A stretch of DNA of 62,658 nt from JBFGJY01 sp041576975 (GCA_041576975.1 JBFGJY010000005.1:1-62658); one strand, 5' to 3'; counted from the first letter of the stretch, positions 7,532 through 17,241 are shown. Notes: generated by a model not told the origin, from the sequence alone. A program made the numbers and translations.

Positions 7532-8633
7532 CGCTGGCAAACGTTGGGTAATTAAAGTAGGGAGTTCTTTAGTTACTCAAAACGGCCGCGGCTTAAACAT
7601 GGATACTATATCAAATTTAGCTTCTCAGTTAGCAACCTTAGTTACCTCAGGGAAGGAAGTTATCCTGGTATCTTCCGGTGCGATTGCTGAAGGCATGAAT
7701 CGTTTAGGTTGGCAAAAACGTCCTCACGCTGTTTATGAATTACAAGCTGCCGCAGCTGTCGGGCAAATGGGATTAATCCAGGCTTATGAATCATGTTTGC
7801 AGCAGCATAATTTGCATAGTGCACAAGTTTTACTAACGCATGAAGATTTACAAGATCGTAAACGCTATTTAAATGCGCGCACTACTTTGCGTAAATTACT
7901 AGAGTTAAATGTAATTCCTGTTGTTAATGAAAATGACACGGTGTCTACAGATGAAATTAAGTTTGGCGATAATGACACCCTCGCCGCTTTGGTAAGCAAT
8001 CTTATAGAGGCCAATACGCTAATTATATTGACGGATCAGGAAGGTGTGTATCAAACACCGCCCAGTCAAAATGCTGAAAATAAAATTATCAATGAAATTT
8101 CTGCTAACGACCCACTACTGGATAAAGTTGCAGGCCCAAGTCCAGGAGAATTGGGCCGTGGCGGAATGCTTACAAAGGTGTCAGCCGCGCGCATCGCGGC
8201 GCGCGCTGGTGCTGCCACGATCATTGCATCAGGAAAGGTTGCTAATGTCTTGCTTCGTATCGCTGATGATGAATTGCATGGTTCACTTTTATTTCCTGAT
8301 GCAGAACCTCTTGCAGCACGGAAACAATGGATTGCGAATCAACTTTATACACAAGGAGAGTTATTATTAGATGACGGAGCCTGTGACGTAATTTGTAAAG
8401 CTGGAAAGAGCTTATTACCAATAGGAGTAAAAGGAGTAAAAGGTAATTTTGATCGAGGTGAAGTCGTAAGTTGTATGAATAGAGTCGGCCAAGAAATCGC
8501 ACGCGGTCTGGTTAATTATTCAGCGAATGAAGCGAGACAACTACAGGGTAAAGCAAGCAGGGATATTGAAATAATTCTAGGCTATGTAGATGAGCCCGAA
8601 ATTATTCACCGAGATAATCTAGTTGTCCTGTAA
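7506..8633 (+). CDS. proB: Glutamate 5-kinase
   Basis: 375 aa: an amino-acid kinase domain (about 12-260) with RWVIKVGSSLVT, V.SGAIAEG, VVNENDTV and DNDTLAALV motifs, then a C-terminal PUA domain (about 275-360) with VKGNFDRGEVV. It phosphorylates glutamate in the first step of proline synthesis; in E. coli proline feedback acts on this enzyme. The ATG at 7506 lies within the end of obgE, suggesting translational coupling. proA is not adjacent. Confidence 0.95.
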   Translation: MHKKRLQVSAGKRWVIKVGSSLVTQNGRGLNMDTISNLASQLATLVTSGKEVILVSSGAIAEGMNRLGWQKRPHAVYELQAAAAVGQMGLIQAYESCLQQHNLHSAQVLLTHEDLQDRKRYLNARTTLRKLLELNVIPVVNENDTVSTDEIKFGDNDTLAALVSNLIEANTLIILTDQEGVYQTPPSQNAENKIINEISANDPLLDKVAGPSPGELGRGGMLTKVSAARIAARAGAATIIASGKVANVLLRIADDELHGSLLFPDAEPLAARKQWIANQLYTQGELLLDDGACDVICKAGKSLLPIGVKGVKGNFDRGEVVSCMNRVGQEIARGLVNYSANEARQLQGKASRDIEIILGYVDEPEIIHRDNLVVL

Positions 8634-8674
8634 AATCTGATTTTTTAAAGTAGTGGCAATTGAACTGCCTTGAA

Positions 8675-8935
8675 TTACATCACTTTAATGCGCGCATTAA
8701 GACGACTTTTATGTCGTGCAGCTTTATTGGCATGGATAAGCTTCTTATTAACCGCCCCATCGATAACGGGCACTGCAGATTTATAGGCGGCCTCGGCTGC
8801 GCTTTTATTACCGGCATTGATGAAATTAACTACGGCTTTAATTTTTGTGCGCAGATTGGAACGTAGGCTAGCATTGTGCAAACGGTTGTTTACTGCTTGC
8901 CGGGCTCGTTTTCTTGCTGATGCAATATTGGCCAA
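8675..8935 (-). CDS. rpsT: 30S ribosomal protein S20
   Basis: An 86-aa basic S20 with the conserved start MANIASARKRARQ and the ...NKLIHANKAARHKSRLN tail. The start codon is TTG (8933-8935), preceded by AGGA about 8 nt upstream. E. coli rpsT also starts with UUG, where the poor codon is part of autogenous control, so the rare start is probably meaningful. It is convergent with proB and divergent from murJ, as in many gammaproteobacteria. Confidence 0.95.
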   Translation of the reverse strand: MANIASARKRARQAVNNRLHNASLRSNLRTKIKAVVNFINAGNKSAAEAAYKSAVPVIDGAVNKKLIHANKAARHKSRLNARIKVM

Positions 8936-9049
8936 TGTTTTTTCCTATTCTTCTAGAGTTCTACCGTTGGGGTCGCGTACTATGGTAGTAAGATAAATAA
9001 ATGTCAACCTTCTCAACCTCTAACTATCCCTACCTTTCTAAGAGTAACA

Positions 9050-10612
9050 ATGGCTGAACATCGAGCCTTATTTAAATCTACGGCTGTAATCAGTGGAATG
9101 ACCTTTATTTCAAGGATATTTGGTTATGTTCGAGACGCAGTAATTTTCATTTTTTTAGGGGCAACCGGCAGTACCGATGCCTTTTTTGTGGCATTTCGAA
9201 TTCCCAATTTCCTGCGTCGTTTATTTGCGGAAGGGGCCTTCTCACAGGCCTTTGTACCGGTTTTATCTGAATATAAGGAAAAAAATTCGCAGACGGAATT
9301 AAAAGTGTTGATCAATCATGTTGCCGGAACTCTTGGCTTAATCCTGCTTTTGATCAGTATTCTGGGCGTTATCCTGGCACCTATACTTATATATATATTC
9401 GCACCAGGGTTTATAAACGACAGCGTGCGCTTTGATCTGGCCACACAAATGCTACGCATCACCTTTCCTTATATACTGTTTATATCGCTAACTGCATTAT
9501 CGGCAAGTATTTTAAACACCTTTAATCGATTTGCAGTTCCAGCTTTTACTCCTACATTGCTGAATCTATCACTGATTGTGGCGACCCTCTGGCTAGCGCC
9601 CAAACTTGATCAGCCGGTTGTCGCGCTAGCATGGGGTGTATTTATTGCCGGAGTGGCGCAGCTTGTATTTCAAATACCATTTTTATATCGGCTAGGAATG
9701 TTACCGAAGTTTTCGTTGAATGGTGCTGCAGATGGAGTAAGAAAAATCATACGCCTCATGCTGCCGGCCATTTTTGGTTCTTCAGTCGTGCAAATTAATT
9801 TGTTAATTAACACAATCATTGCATCATTTTTAGCAGTAGGCAGTATTAGCTGGTTATATATCTCAGACCGTTTTGTTGAACTGCCTCTAGCCATTTTCGG
9901 TGTCGCAACTGCCACAATTATTTTGCCAAGATTGTCTAAACAATATGTAAACCAGTCAGAAACAGGTTTTAATCAAACACTTGATTGGGCTTTACGAATT
10001 TCAATATTAATTGCCATGCCTGCAACGCTTGGCTTAATCTTACTTGCAAAACCTATCTTGGCATCATTAGTGCAGTATCGAGAATTTACTGCCACCGATA
10101 CTTCCATGGCAGCACTTAGCTTGATGACGTATGCGCTAGGTCTACCAGCTTTTATATTAATTAAAGTGTTAGCACCAGGCTTTTATTCTCGTCAAGACAC
10201 TAAAACACCGGTAAAAATAGGGGTCATTGCCGTGTTTTGTAACATCGTATTGAACCTTGGTTTTGTATGGGTATGGACACACTGGCAACTTACGGGGCCA
10301 CATGCAGCACTTGCATTAGCAACCTCATTATCTGCGTATATCAATGCGGCTTTATTGTTCAAAAAACTTAAAAGCTCTACCTCAATCTCTTTACAGATAG
10401 GTTGGTCGAAATACCTAACACAAATCCTTATATGCACATTAATTATGGTTGTAGTGCTGTTATTGCTTCTGCCCAATTTTAATCAATGGCTACTTTGGAA
10501 TGGGTTTGAACGTATCGCTGCGCTCTTGGGCTTTATGCTATTAGGCACTGTGCTGTATATTGGCGCGCTAGCTTTACTTGGCGTACGTAGAGAAAATTTC
10601 ATACTTCAATAA
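9050..10612 (+). CDS. murJ: Lipid II flippase MurJ (MviN)
   Basis: A 520-aa inner-membrane protein with about 14 helices of the MOP superfamily. The N-terminus (S..S..TF.SR..G..RD..I...LGA...DAFFVAFRIPN..RRLFAEGAFSQAFVPV pattern) is diagnostic of MurJ. It flips lipid-linked peptidoglycan precursor to the periplasm. It sits divergently from rpsT and upstream of ribF, the standard order rpsT / murJ / ribF-ileS-lspA-ispH. Confidence 0.95.
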   Translation: MAEHRALFKSTAVISGMTFISRIFGYVRDAVIFIFLGATGSTDAFFVAFRIPNFLRRLFAEGAFSQAFVPVLSEYKEKNSQTELKVLINHVAGTLGLILLLISILGVILAPILIYIFAPGFINDSVRFDLATQMLRITFPYILFISLTALSASILNTFNRFAVPAFTPTLLNLSLIVATLWLAPKLDQPVVALAWGVFIAGVAQLVFQIPFLYRLGMLPKFSLNGAADGVRKIIRLMLPAIFGSSVVQINLLINTIIASFLAVGSISWLYISDRFVELPLAIFGVATATIILPRLSKQYVNQSETGFNQTLDWALRISILIAMPATLGLILLAKPILASLVQYREFTATDTSMAALSLMTYALGLPAFILIKVLAPGFYSRQDTKTPVKIGVIAVFCNIVLNLGFVWVWTHWQLTGPHAALALATSLSAYINAALLFKKLKSSTSISLQIGWSKYLTQILICTLIMVVVLLLLLPNFNQWLLWNGFERIAALLGFMLLGTVLYIGALALLGVRRENFILQ

Positions 10613-10675
10613 CATCTAAACTTTGTAGTCAAAATTAATTATTAGTTTTCAATTTAAATATTGCCATCTGTTCGC

Positions 10676-11608
10676 ATGCAATTAATTAGAGGTTTAAATA
10701 CAAAGATGTCTGGCGCACAACAGGTTGTTGCCACCATTGGAAATTTTGATGGAGTGCATCTAGGACACCAGGCTATTTTGAAAGAACTACTTAAAAAAAG
10801 TAGGGAGCTCCGGCTACCCTCATTAGTAATTGCCTTTGAACCTACTGCAAGAGAATTTTTTCATAAAGACCAAGCACCGGCAAGGTTAACAAATTTTAGA
10901 GAAAAATATTCTCTAATTAAAAACATAGGTGTTGATCATTTTGTTTGCTTACCATTCAATCAAGCTTTAGCAAACATGACCGCGGAATATTTTGTAGAAA
11001 AAGTTCTGGTTGATGATTTGCATATCAAACACCTTACAGTTGGTGATAATTTTCGCTTTGGCAAAGATCGCAAGGGTGACTATGTGCTATTAAAAAATAT
11101 GGCAGAACAATTAAATTTTGAAGTCGAAAATACTGATAGTTACCTTATAAATGGAGAACGAGTTAGCAGCTCTGCAATACGCGGATATCTAGAAAATGGT
11201 GATTTAGAAATAGCAGAGCATTTATTAGGCCGCGCATATAGTATGTCGGGCCGCGTGATACATGGAGATAAAAATGGGCGCACCATTGGCTTTCCTACTG
11301 CAAATATTCCTGTTAAGCGCATTAAATCGCCATTAAATGGAGTATATGCTGTAAAAATAATTATTGAGAACGGTATAGAAAATTTGGGAGTTGCAAATAT
11401 TGGACATCGCCCAACCGTGGATGGCACACGCACACAATTAGAAGTTCATTTATTTGATTTTTCACAAGATATTTATAGCAAACATCTTACGGTTTTATTT
11501 TGCAAAAAATTACGTGATGAAAAAAAGTTTGAGTCATTTGATGCGTTAAAAAAACAAATTAAAAAAGATGCTCAAAACGCAAAAAATTATTTTAATGTCA
11601 CAGCATGA
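10676..11608 (+). CDS. ribF: Bifunctional riboflavin kinase / FAD synthetase
   Basis: 310 aa: an N-terminal FAD synthetase nucleotidyltransferase domain with TIGNFDGVHLGH near residues 23-34 and GDNFRFGK..KGD near 120, and a C-terminal riboflavin kinase domain with GR.IGFPTANI and GVYAV. It makes FMN and FAD. ATG 10676 (MQLIRG) aligns with the E. coli start; an in-frame TTG is 15 nt upstream. There is no FMN riboswitch-like leader: the gap to murJ is only 63 bp. ileS starts 10 bp after it. Confidence 0.94.
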   Translation: MQLIRGLNTKMSGAQQVVATIGNFDGVHLGHQAILKELLKKSRELRLPSLVIAFEPTAREFFHKDQAPARLTNFREKYSLIKNIGVDHFVCLPFNQALANMTAEYFVEKVLVDDLHIKHLTVGDNFRFGKDRKGDYVLLKNMAEQLNFEVENTDSYLINGERVSSSAIRGYLENGDLEIAEHLLGRAYSMSGRVIHGDKNGRTIGFPTANIPVKRIKSPLNGVYAVKIIIENGIENLGVANIGHRPTVDGTRTQLEVHLFDFSQDIYSKHLTVLFCKKLRDEKKFESFDALKKQIKKDAQNAKNYFNVTA

Positions 11609-11617
11609 CCTAGCATC

Positions 11618-14455
11618 ATGAGCGAATATAAAGACACATTAAACTTGCCCAAAACTTCTTTTCCAATGAAAGGAAATCTTGCGCAGCGCGAACCTGAGAT
11701 GTTGAAGCATTGGGAAAAGCAAAATATCTACCAACAAATTCGCACAGCGCGCAAGGGGGCTAAAAAATTTATTTTGCACGATGGGCCGCCTTATGCAAAT
11801 GGTGATATCCATATCGGACATGCAGTAAATAAAATTCTTAAAGACATCATTATTAAAAGCAAAACATTAGCTGGATATGATGCCCCGTATATTCCAGGTT
11901 GGGATTGCCATGGTTTGCCAATTGAACATCAAGTTGAGAAAAAAATTGGTAAGGTCGGCGTTAAGAAAAACCATAAAGAATTTCGTGACGCATGCCGAGA
12001 ATTCGCCAGTAAACAGATTGACAAACAACGCACAGACTTTAAGCGGCTTGGAATCTTTGGAGAATGGGAACAGCCTTATCTCACCATGGATTTCAGCTAT
12101 GAGGCGGACATCGTACGTGCATTAGGCAAAATCTATGCAAAAGGCCATATCGTTAAGGGCTTTAAACCAGTTTACTGGAGTGTAGTCGGTGCTTCTGCAC
12201 TTGCAGAAGCAGAAGTGGAATATCAAGACAAAACTTCATTTGCTATAGATGTACGCTTTAGTATCGCAGATGAAAAAGCATTTACTGAAAAATTTGGTTC
12301 TATCGAAGGTGAAGGTCCAATTTCAGTTGTGATTTGGACTACCACTCCCTGGACTTTACCCGCTAATCAAGCAGTCTCCTTAAACCCTGAGTTAGATTAC
12401 GTATTGGTTGAATGCGCACATAAAAATGGAAAAGAACGTCTACTACTTGCAGATGCATTATATCAATCGTGCTTACTGCGTTATGGAATTGAAAATTACA
12501 AAATCGTAGGGCATTGCAAAGGTAATAAATTAGAAAATATTCAATTACAGCATCCGTTTTATAATAAAACGGTACCGATAATTTTAGGTGGGCATGTAAC
12601 CACTGAAGCCGGAACTGGAGCAGTGCATACTGCGCCAGATCATGGAATCGAAGACTTCGATATCGGTAAAATATATGGAATAGGTACGCTTAATTTGGTT
12701 GATGAGCATGGCGTATTTAGTGATGAAACCGGTTTATTTGCTGGCGAACATGTTTATAAAGTTGATGAAAAAATCATTGATGCCTTGTTCGACAACCATA
12801 AATTAGTTTACCAAACTAAGTTTCAACATAGCTTTCCCCATTGCTGGCGTACTAAAACCCCATTGATTTACCGCGCCACACCACAATGGTTTATTAGTAT
12901 GCATGCAAAAGGATTGTTAGAAGAAGTAAATAAACAAGTCGAAACGGTGGAGTGGATTCCTGAATGGGGTAAGGCACGCATCAAAGGGATGTTAGCGAGT
13001 AGTCCAGATTGGTGTATCTCTCGACAACGCACTTGGGGTGTGCCAATTACTTTTTTTGTGGACAAGAAAACCGAGGAACCACACCCAGATACTCCTGCCT
13101 TGATTGAAAAAATTGCACAAAAAATTGCACAAAAAGGATTGGATGCCTGGTATGACTTAGATGCAAAAGAATTACTCGGCGATGAAGAGCATCAATTTAA
13201 AAAAGTAACGGATACGTTAGATGTTTGGTTTGACTCCGGAATTACCCACTACGCCGTTGCACAAAAAAGATTAGGGGTTGATCTAGAAAAAAACCAGCGT
13301 GTGAATTTGTATCTTGAAGGTTCTGATCAACATCGCGGTTGGTTTCAATCTTCTTTAAAAACTTCCGTGGCGATGCATGATATCGCTCCATACAAACAAG
13401 TCCTTACGCATGGCTTTACGGTTGATGCAGACGGCAGAAAGATGTCTAAATCATTAGGTAATGTAGTTGCTCCACAAAAAATTTGTAATAGCTTAGGTGC
13501 GGATATTTTACGTCTTTGGGTGGCCGCAACGGATTATAGTGGTGAGTTAAATGTATCCAATGAAATTCTAAATCGCACTTCCGATGCATATCGGCGCATA
13601 CGCAATACAATTCGTTATTTGCTTTCTAATCTAAATGGTTTTGATCCAGAAAAAGATTCTATCCAAGCCGATGCAATGGTTTATCTCGATTACTGGATCG
13701 TGTGGGAAACAAAACAGCTGCAGGATGTTATTACACAACATTATAAGAATTATCAGTTTCACAGAATTTATAACTTGATACACAATTTTTGTGTGTTGGA
13801 ACTTGGTAGCGACTATCTTGATATTATTAAGGATCGTCAGTACACCACGCAAGGACAGAGTCACGCACGCAAATCGGCACAAACCGCGATGTTTCACATT
13901 GCGGAAGCACTCATACGATGGATTACACCCATATTAAGCTTTACTGCCGAAGAGGCCTGGCAGCATCTACCAGGTAAACGAGATGCAACCGTCTTTACTC
14001 AAAAGTGGTATAACTTAGATAAGTTTAGTGCAGATAAAGGTGAAATAAATAATCAAGATTGGAAAGGTATACTTGAAACAAAAGAAAAAATTAGTAAACA
14101 GCTGGAAGAATTACGCAACAATAAGGAAATCGGCTCTGCACTGGATGCAGAAGTGAAAATTTGGCATGCGCCAGAGTACTTAAAAAAAATAAAGAATGAT
14201 GAATTACGCTTTGTGTTTATAACTTCCTCTGCCGATATTATTGAAGGTGAGGCACTCCCCAAAACTGCGACAAAACTATCTAATACAAATAGTAATGAAT
14301 ACTTTATTGAGGTAAAAAAATCTGCTTATCAAAAATGTATACGCTGCTGGCATCACCGCGAAGATGTCGGATCAGATTCTCATCATCCTGAGTTATGTAG
14401 CCGTTGTGTAAGCAATCTACCTGATGGCCCTGGTGAGCAACGCCGCTATGCATAA
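11618..14455 (+). CDS. ileS: Isoleucyl-tRNA synthetase
   Basis: A 945-aa class I synthetase. The HIGH motif is in DGPPYANGDIHIGHA (about 55-69), the CP1 editing domain has WTTTPWTLPANQA (about 245), KMSKS is at about 607 (GRKMSKSLGN), and a C-terminal zinc finger CIRCWHHRE...CSRC lies near 907-930. Length is typical of the bacterial (type 1) enzyme. It follows ribF by 9 bp. The spacing to lspA is unusually large (234 bp) and structured. Confidence 0.96.
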   Translation: MSEYKDTLNLPKTSFPMKGNLAQREPEMLKHWEKQNIYQQIRTARKGAKKFILHDGPPYANGDIHIGHAVNKILKDIIIKSKTLAGYDAPYIPGWDCHGLPIEHQVEKKIGKVGVKKNHKEFRDACREFASKQIDKQRTDFKRLGIFGEWEQPYLTMDFSYEADIVRALGKIYAKGHIVKGFKPVYWSVVGASALAEAEVEYQDKTSFAIDVRFSIADEKAFTEKFGSIEGEGPISVVIWTTTPWTLPANQAVSLNPELDYVLVECAHKNGKERLLLADALYQSCLLRYGIENYKIVGHCKGNKLENIQLQHPFYNKTVPIILGGHVTTEAGTGAVHTAPDHGIEDFDIGKIYGIGTLNLVDEHGVFSDETGLFAGEHVYKVDEKIIDALFDNHKLVYQTKFQHSFPHCWRTKTPLIYRATPQWFISMHAKGLLEEVNKQVETVEWIPEWGKARIKGMLASSPDWCISRQRTWGVPITFFVDKKTEEPHPDTPALIEKIAQKIAQKGLDAWYDLDAKELLGDEEHQFKKVTDTLDVWFDSGITHYAVAQKRLGVDLEKNQRVNLYLEGSDQHRGWFQSSLKTSVAMHDIAPYKQVLTHGFTVDADGRKMSKSLGNVVAPQKICNSLGADILRLWVAATDYSGELNVSNEILNRTSDAYRRIRNTIRYLLSNLNGFDPEKDSIQADAMVYLDYWIVWETKQLQDVITQHYKNYQFHRIYNLIHNFCVLELGSDYLDIIKDRQYTTQGQSHARKSAQTAMFHIAEALIRWITPILSFTAEEAWQHLPGKRDATVFTQKWYNLDKFSADKGEINNQDWKGILETKEKISKQLEELRNNKEIGSALDAEVKIWHAPEYLKKIKNDELRFVFITSSADIIEGEALPKTATKLSNTNSNEYFIEVKKSAYQKCIRCWHHREDVGSDSHHPELCSRCVSNLPDGPGEQRRYA

Positions 14456-14550
14456 GCTGCATATTGCACCAGACCGCCCATAAGTTTCGGCATGCGGATG
14501 ATAAAATAAACGCTATGCAAGATTTTAATAAACATAGTTTCTATTACACT

Positions 14551-14623
14551 AGGGCTAGCCGATTTTTTGCTGGATCTCCCTTTACTCGGCTAGCTCTTCG
14601 TTCAAGCCATAGCTACTGCTATG
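14551..14623. other. Two strong hairpins in the ileS-lspA gap
   Basis: The 234-bp ileS-lspA gap contains AGGGCTAGCCGA (14551-14562) pairing with TCGGCTAGCTCT (14586-14597), with one G-U pair and a 23-nt loop. A second perfect hairpin, CATAGC-TACT-GCTATG, is at 14608-14623. Neither is followed by a T-run. The gap could hold a leader RNA or an inserted palindromic repeat. A 78-codon frame across it shows no protein-like features. Confidence 0.45.
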
Positions 14624-14689
14624 CCTTTCAGTCCAGAGCGGCGCCCGGTAAAGCGGTCTCTCACCCAAAATTTCGGATCCTGGCGCAAC

Positions 14690-15223
14690 ATGCAACTTAA
14701 ATGGCTTTGGTTGACAGTGATTGTGGTGATTGCCGATCAAGTGAGTAAGCAAGCCGCAACGCATTTATTAGTTCCATTTGAACCATATTCATTTTTACCT
14801 TATTTTAATTTTTCATTAACTTTTAATAAGGGCGCTGCCTTTAGCTTTTTGAGTAATGCCGGTGGCTGGCAACGTTGGTTTTTCACTGTGCTAGCTATCG
14901 GAGTAAGTATTTTTATCCTATTTTGGTTGAAAAAACTCACTTCAAAAGAAAAGTTACTGGCGGCTAGTCTGGCATTGATATTAGGAGGAGCGATCGGCAA
15001 TGTACTCGATCGCAGCCTTTACGGCCACGTAATCGACTTCATAGATTGGTTTTATTATTCCAGCACAAAGTGTCTACCTTTTTTCTATCAACTGAATCAT
15101 GCATCATGTCATTGGCCAACGTTCAACCTTGCAGACTCAGCAATTTTTCTCGGAGCTATGCTGATGATCATACAAGCCATATTTAATAAAGAAACACAGA
15201 CTGATGGAAGTGCTACTCGCTAA
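14690..15223 (+). CDS. lspA: Lipoprotein signal peptidase (SPase II)
   Basis: A 177-aa four-helix membrane aspartyl protease that removes signal peptides from prolipoproteins. Seen are AD..SK (15-20), FN.GAAFSFL (46-54), GNVLDR...GHVIDF with catalytic D116, and FNLADSAI with catalytic D149. The two catalytic aspartates are 33 residues apart instead of about 19, because of a roughly 14-residue insert rich in aromatic residues with two cysteines (C128, C140). ATG 14690 fits the family; an earlier in-frame ATG (14621) lies in the hairpin. It overlaps ispH by 20 bp. Confidence 0.92.
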   Translation: MQLKWLWLTVIVVIADQVSKQAATHLLVPFEPYSFLPYFNFSLTFNKGAAFSFLSNAGGWQRWFFTVLAIGVSIFILFWLKKLTSKEKLLAASLALILGGAIGNVLDRSLYGHVIDFIDWFYYSSTKCLPFFYQLNHASCHWPTFNLADSAIFLGAMLMIIQAIFNKETQTDGSATR

Positions 15224-16148
15224 TCCTCGAGGTTTTTGTGCCGGCGTGGATCGTGCCATTGAAATTGTAGAGCGCGCGTTAAAATTATTTGGTGCACCAA
15301 TCTATGTTCGGCATGAAGTCGTGCATAACAAATTTGTCGTCGATGATCTTAGAAAGAAAGGCGCAGTATTTGTTGATGAGTTAAACGATGTACCCGATGG
15401 TTCAACGGTGATATTCAGTGCACATGGCGTTTCAAAGGCTGTTCAACAAGAGGCCGCTAATCGCGATGTAAAAGTATTTGATGCGACGTGTCCATTAGTG
15501 ACTAAAGTTCACTTGGAAGTTGCGCGTTATAGCAAACAAGGACTAGACACTATACTTATTGGTCACAAAGGTCATCCGGAAGTCGAAGGCACAATGGGAC
15601 AATATGATCTATCCAACGGGGGACAAATACATTTAGTTGAAAATATGGATGACGTAGTTAAGCTTAAGGTCAACGGTAAGAATAAAACCGCTTTTGTCAC
15701 ACAAACCACTTTATCTGTAGATGACACCAGTGACATTATTGATGCCTTAAGACAACGCTTTCCAAATATCATTGGTCCAAAGAAAGACGACATATGCTAC
15801 GCCACACAAAATAGACAAGATGCGGTAAAAAAATTAGTAAAAAACTGTGACTTGCTTTTGGTCATTGGATCCAAAACCAGTTCCAACTCCAATCGCTTAC
15901 GTGAGATCGCAGATAAAAATGGCGTTGAGGCCCACCTCATTGATGGCCCAGAACAAATTACAGATACTTGGCTAACTCAGAAAACTAAAATAGGGGTAAC
16001 TGCAGGCGCTTCTGCTCCAGAAATATTAGTTCAGCAAGTGATAGAGCGTTTAAATAAACTTCCCAACACGAAAGTTGTAGAAGAAATTGGCAAGCAAGAA
16101 AATATAATATTCCCTTTACCCAAACCTTTTCGGGCAACCACTAACTAA
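15204..16148 (+). CDS. ispH: 4-hydroxy-3-methylbut-2-enyl diphosphate reductase
   Basis: A 314-aa [4Fe-4S] enzyme, last step of the MEP isoprenoid pathway. The three cluster cysteines are in NPRGFCAGV (C12), DATCPLV (about 96) and DDICYATQNRQ (about 196). HE.VHN, SAHGV and the SN..RL motif are also present. It overlaps the end of lspA by 20 bp, so it is probably coupled to the murJ-ribF-ileS-lspA series. It is convergent with the pilus block, with only 3 bp between stop codons. Confidence 0.96.
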   Translation: MEVLLANPRGFCAGVDRAIEIVERALKLFGAPIYVRHEVVHNKFVVDDLRKKGAVFVDELNDVPDGSTVIFSAHGVSKAVQQEAANRDVKVFDATCPLVTKVHLEVARYSKQGLDTILIGHKGHPEVEGTMGQYDLSNGGQIHLVENMDDVVKLKVNGKNKTAFVTQTTLSVDDTSDIIDALRQRFPNIIGPKKDDICYATQNRQDAVKKLVKNCDLLLVIGSKTSSNSNRLREIADKNGVEAHLIDGPEQITDTWLTQKTKIGVTAGASAPEILVQQVIERLNKLPNTKVVEEIGKQENIIFPLPKPFRATTN

Positions 16149-16151
16149 ATT

Positions 16152-16559
16152 TTACCAACATATATTTTGAGCTAAGCCTGCAGAATTGGTTTTGTTTTGT
16201 GCCTCATCTATTCCTAGGTTTGCACACTTATCATTTGCTTGATCAGTGCCTGCAGGCGGGGTTGCAGTTAGGGTAAAGGTTTGCGCATTGGCCCCTGTAA
16301 CCGTCGCAGTAATGCCATAAAATCCTTCATGGCTTGTGGCTAGAATACCTGAGTTTGCTAGCGTGGCACTGTAACGGCCAAATTGCGTGTAGTGTCGTTC
16401 CATTCTGGCTGCGGCATCCATCAATGCAGCCTTTCCATCCGAGCGGTGGGTTTTTCGAAGTTGTTCGCGATAAGATGGATAGGCAATAGACGCAATAATC
16501 ACAACGATACTCAAGGCTATCATTAACTCAATCAGAGTAATGCCACATATGTATCTCAT
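16152..16559 (-). CDS. pilE: Type IV pilin-like protein (PilE family), second copy of cluster C
   Basis: A 135-aa prepilin: short basic leader, cleavage G|ITLIELMIAL with Glu at +5, hydrophobic N-helix, then AYPSYREQLRKTHRSDGKAAL typical of PilE minor pilins. Cysteines near the end (KCAN...NICW) could form the C-terminal disulfide loop. Residue +1 is Ile rather than Phe or Met. ATG 16559 is chosen over an in-frame GTG at 16565. It is 265 bp downstream of the other pilE of this cluster, with its own palindrome in the gap, so it may be separately transcribed. Confidence 0.85.
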   Translation of the reverse strand: MRYICGITLIELMIALSIVVIIASIAYPSYREQLRKTHRSDGKAALMDAAARMERHYTQFGRYSATLANSGILATSHEGFYGITATVTGANAQTFTLTATPPAGTDQANDKCANLGIDEAQNKTNSAGLAQNICW

Positions 16560-16655
16560 ATCCACTGCCTAATAATTCTCTACCACTATTGCTACGGTTT
16601 TTATGAAAGTAACAATGCAACAAAATAGGAAGGTAAAATATAATATAACAAGTGG

Positions 16656-16671
16656 GCGAGAGACAACTCTC
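16656..16671. promoter_or_regulatory. Palindrome related to the pilus-operon operator
   Basis: GCGAGAGACAACTCTC sits between the two pilE genes of cluster C. It agrees with GCGAGTTACAACTCGC (31880-31895, minus strand) at 13 of 16 positions. The rest of the 265-bp gap is AT-rich, with several TATAAT-like strings on the minus strand (for example around 16695-16705), so a separate promoter for the distal pilE is plausible. Confidence 0.4.
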
Positions 16672-16830
16672 AAAGATGAAGGCTTGATTATTATATAAAT
16701 CCTTGATATCACAAATACCTGAGCAGATGAGTGCTATTATTTGTGTTGAGGTAATTCGATATTAGTTATCTTATATATAATTTAACCAACGGTTCTTAAT
16801 TAGTAGATAGAAAAATTCTAAATTGTAGTT

Positions 16831-17241
16831 TTACCAACATTGGTTAAGCGGTAACGTACCGGTTCTACCCTCTAGTCCCGTGTTAGTTATAGTAAGATTT
16901 CCACACGCATCGCCTGCTTGAGCACCTTGGCCTGTGCAAGTTAACGTAAAGGTTTGGCCGCCGCCGCCTACCACGGCAGCTGCCGTATAGAATCCTTCAT
17001 CACTTACATTATCTGGGAGAGCCAACCCTCCGCCGGTAATTGTAGCGGTATAGCGACCAAATTCTGTATAGAAACGTTCTTCAAGACTCGCGAGTTCCAT
17101 AAGTTGAGTGTGACAATCTGATCTGCGCGTTTTGCGCATTTGTTCTTGATAGCTTGGATACGCAATCGACACAATGATTCCAAGTACAGCAATTACGATC
17201 ATCAACTCTATAAGAGTCATTCCTTTGTTGCGGTAAAACAT
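16831..17241 (-). CDS. pilE: Type IV pilin-like protein (PilE family), cluster C
   Basis: 136 aa. Leader MFYRNKG, cleavage G|MTLIELMIV with Glu at +5, a hydrophobic helix, then AYPSYQEQMRKTRRSDC, and EERFYTEFGRYTA as in PilE minor pilins. Four cysteines lie in the globular part. PilE in Pseudomonas is the last gene of the fimU-pilV-pilW-pilX-pilY1-pilY2-pilE operon, a minor pilin that links the tip complex to the major pilin. That position is kept here. Confidence 0.87.
   Translation of the reverse strand: MFYRNKGMTLIELMIVIAVLGIIVSIAYPSYQEQMRKTRRSDCHTQLMELASLEERFYTEFGRYTATITGGGLALPDNVSDEGFYTAAAVVGGGGQTFTLTCTGQGAQAGDACGNLTITNTGLEGRTGTLPLNQCW

Noticed and set aside
10613..10675. FMN riboswitch before ribF
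   Set aside because: The gap is 63 bp, too short, and lacks the conserved RFN element.
14464..14700. A 78-codon frame between ileS and lspA
   Set aside because: It runs across two strong hairpins and the lspA start, with no protein-like features.
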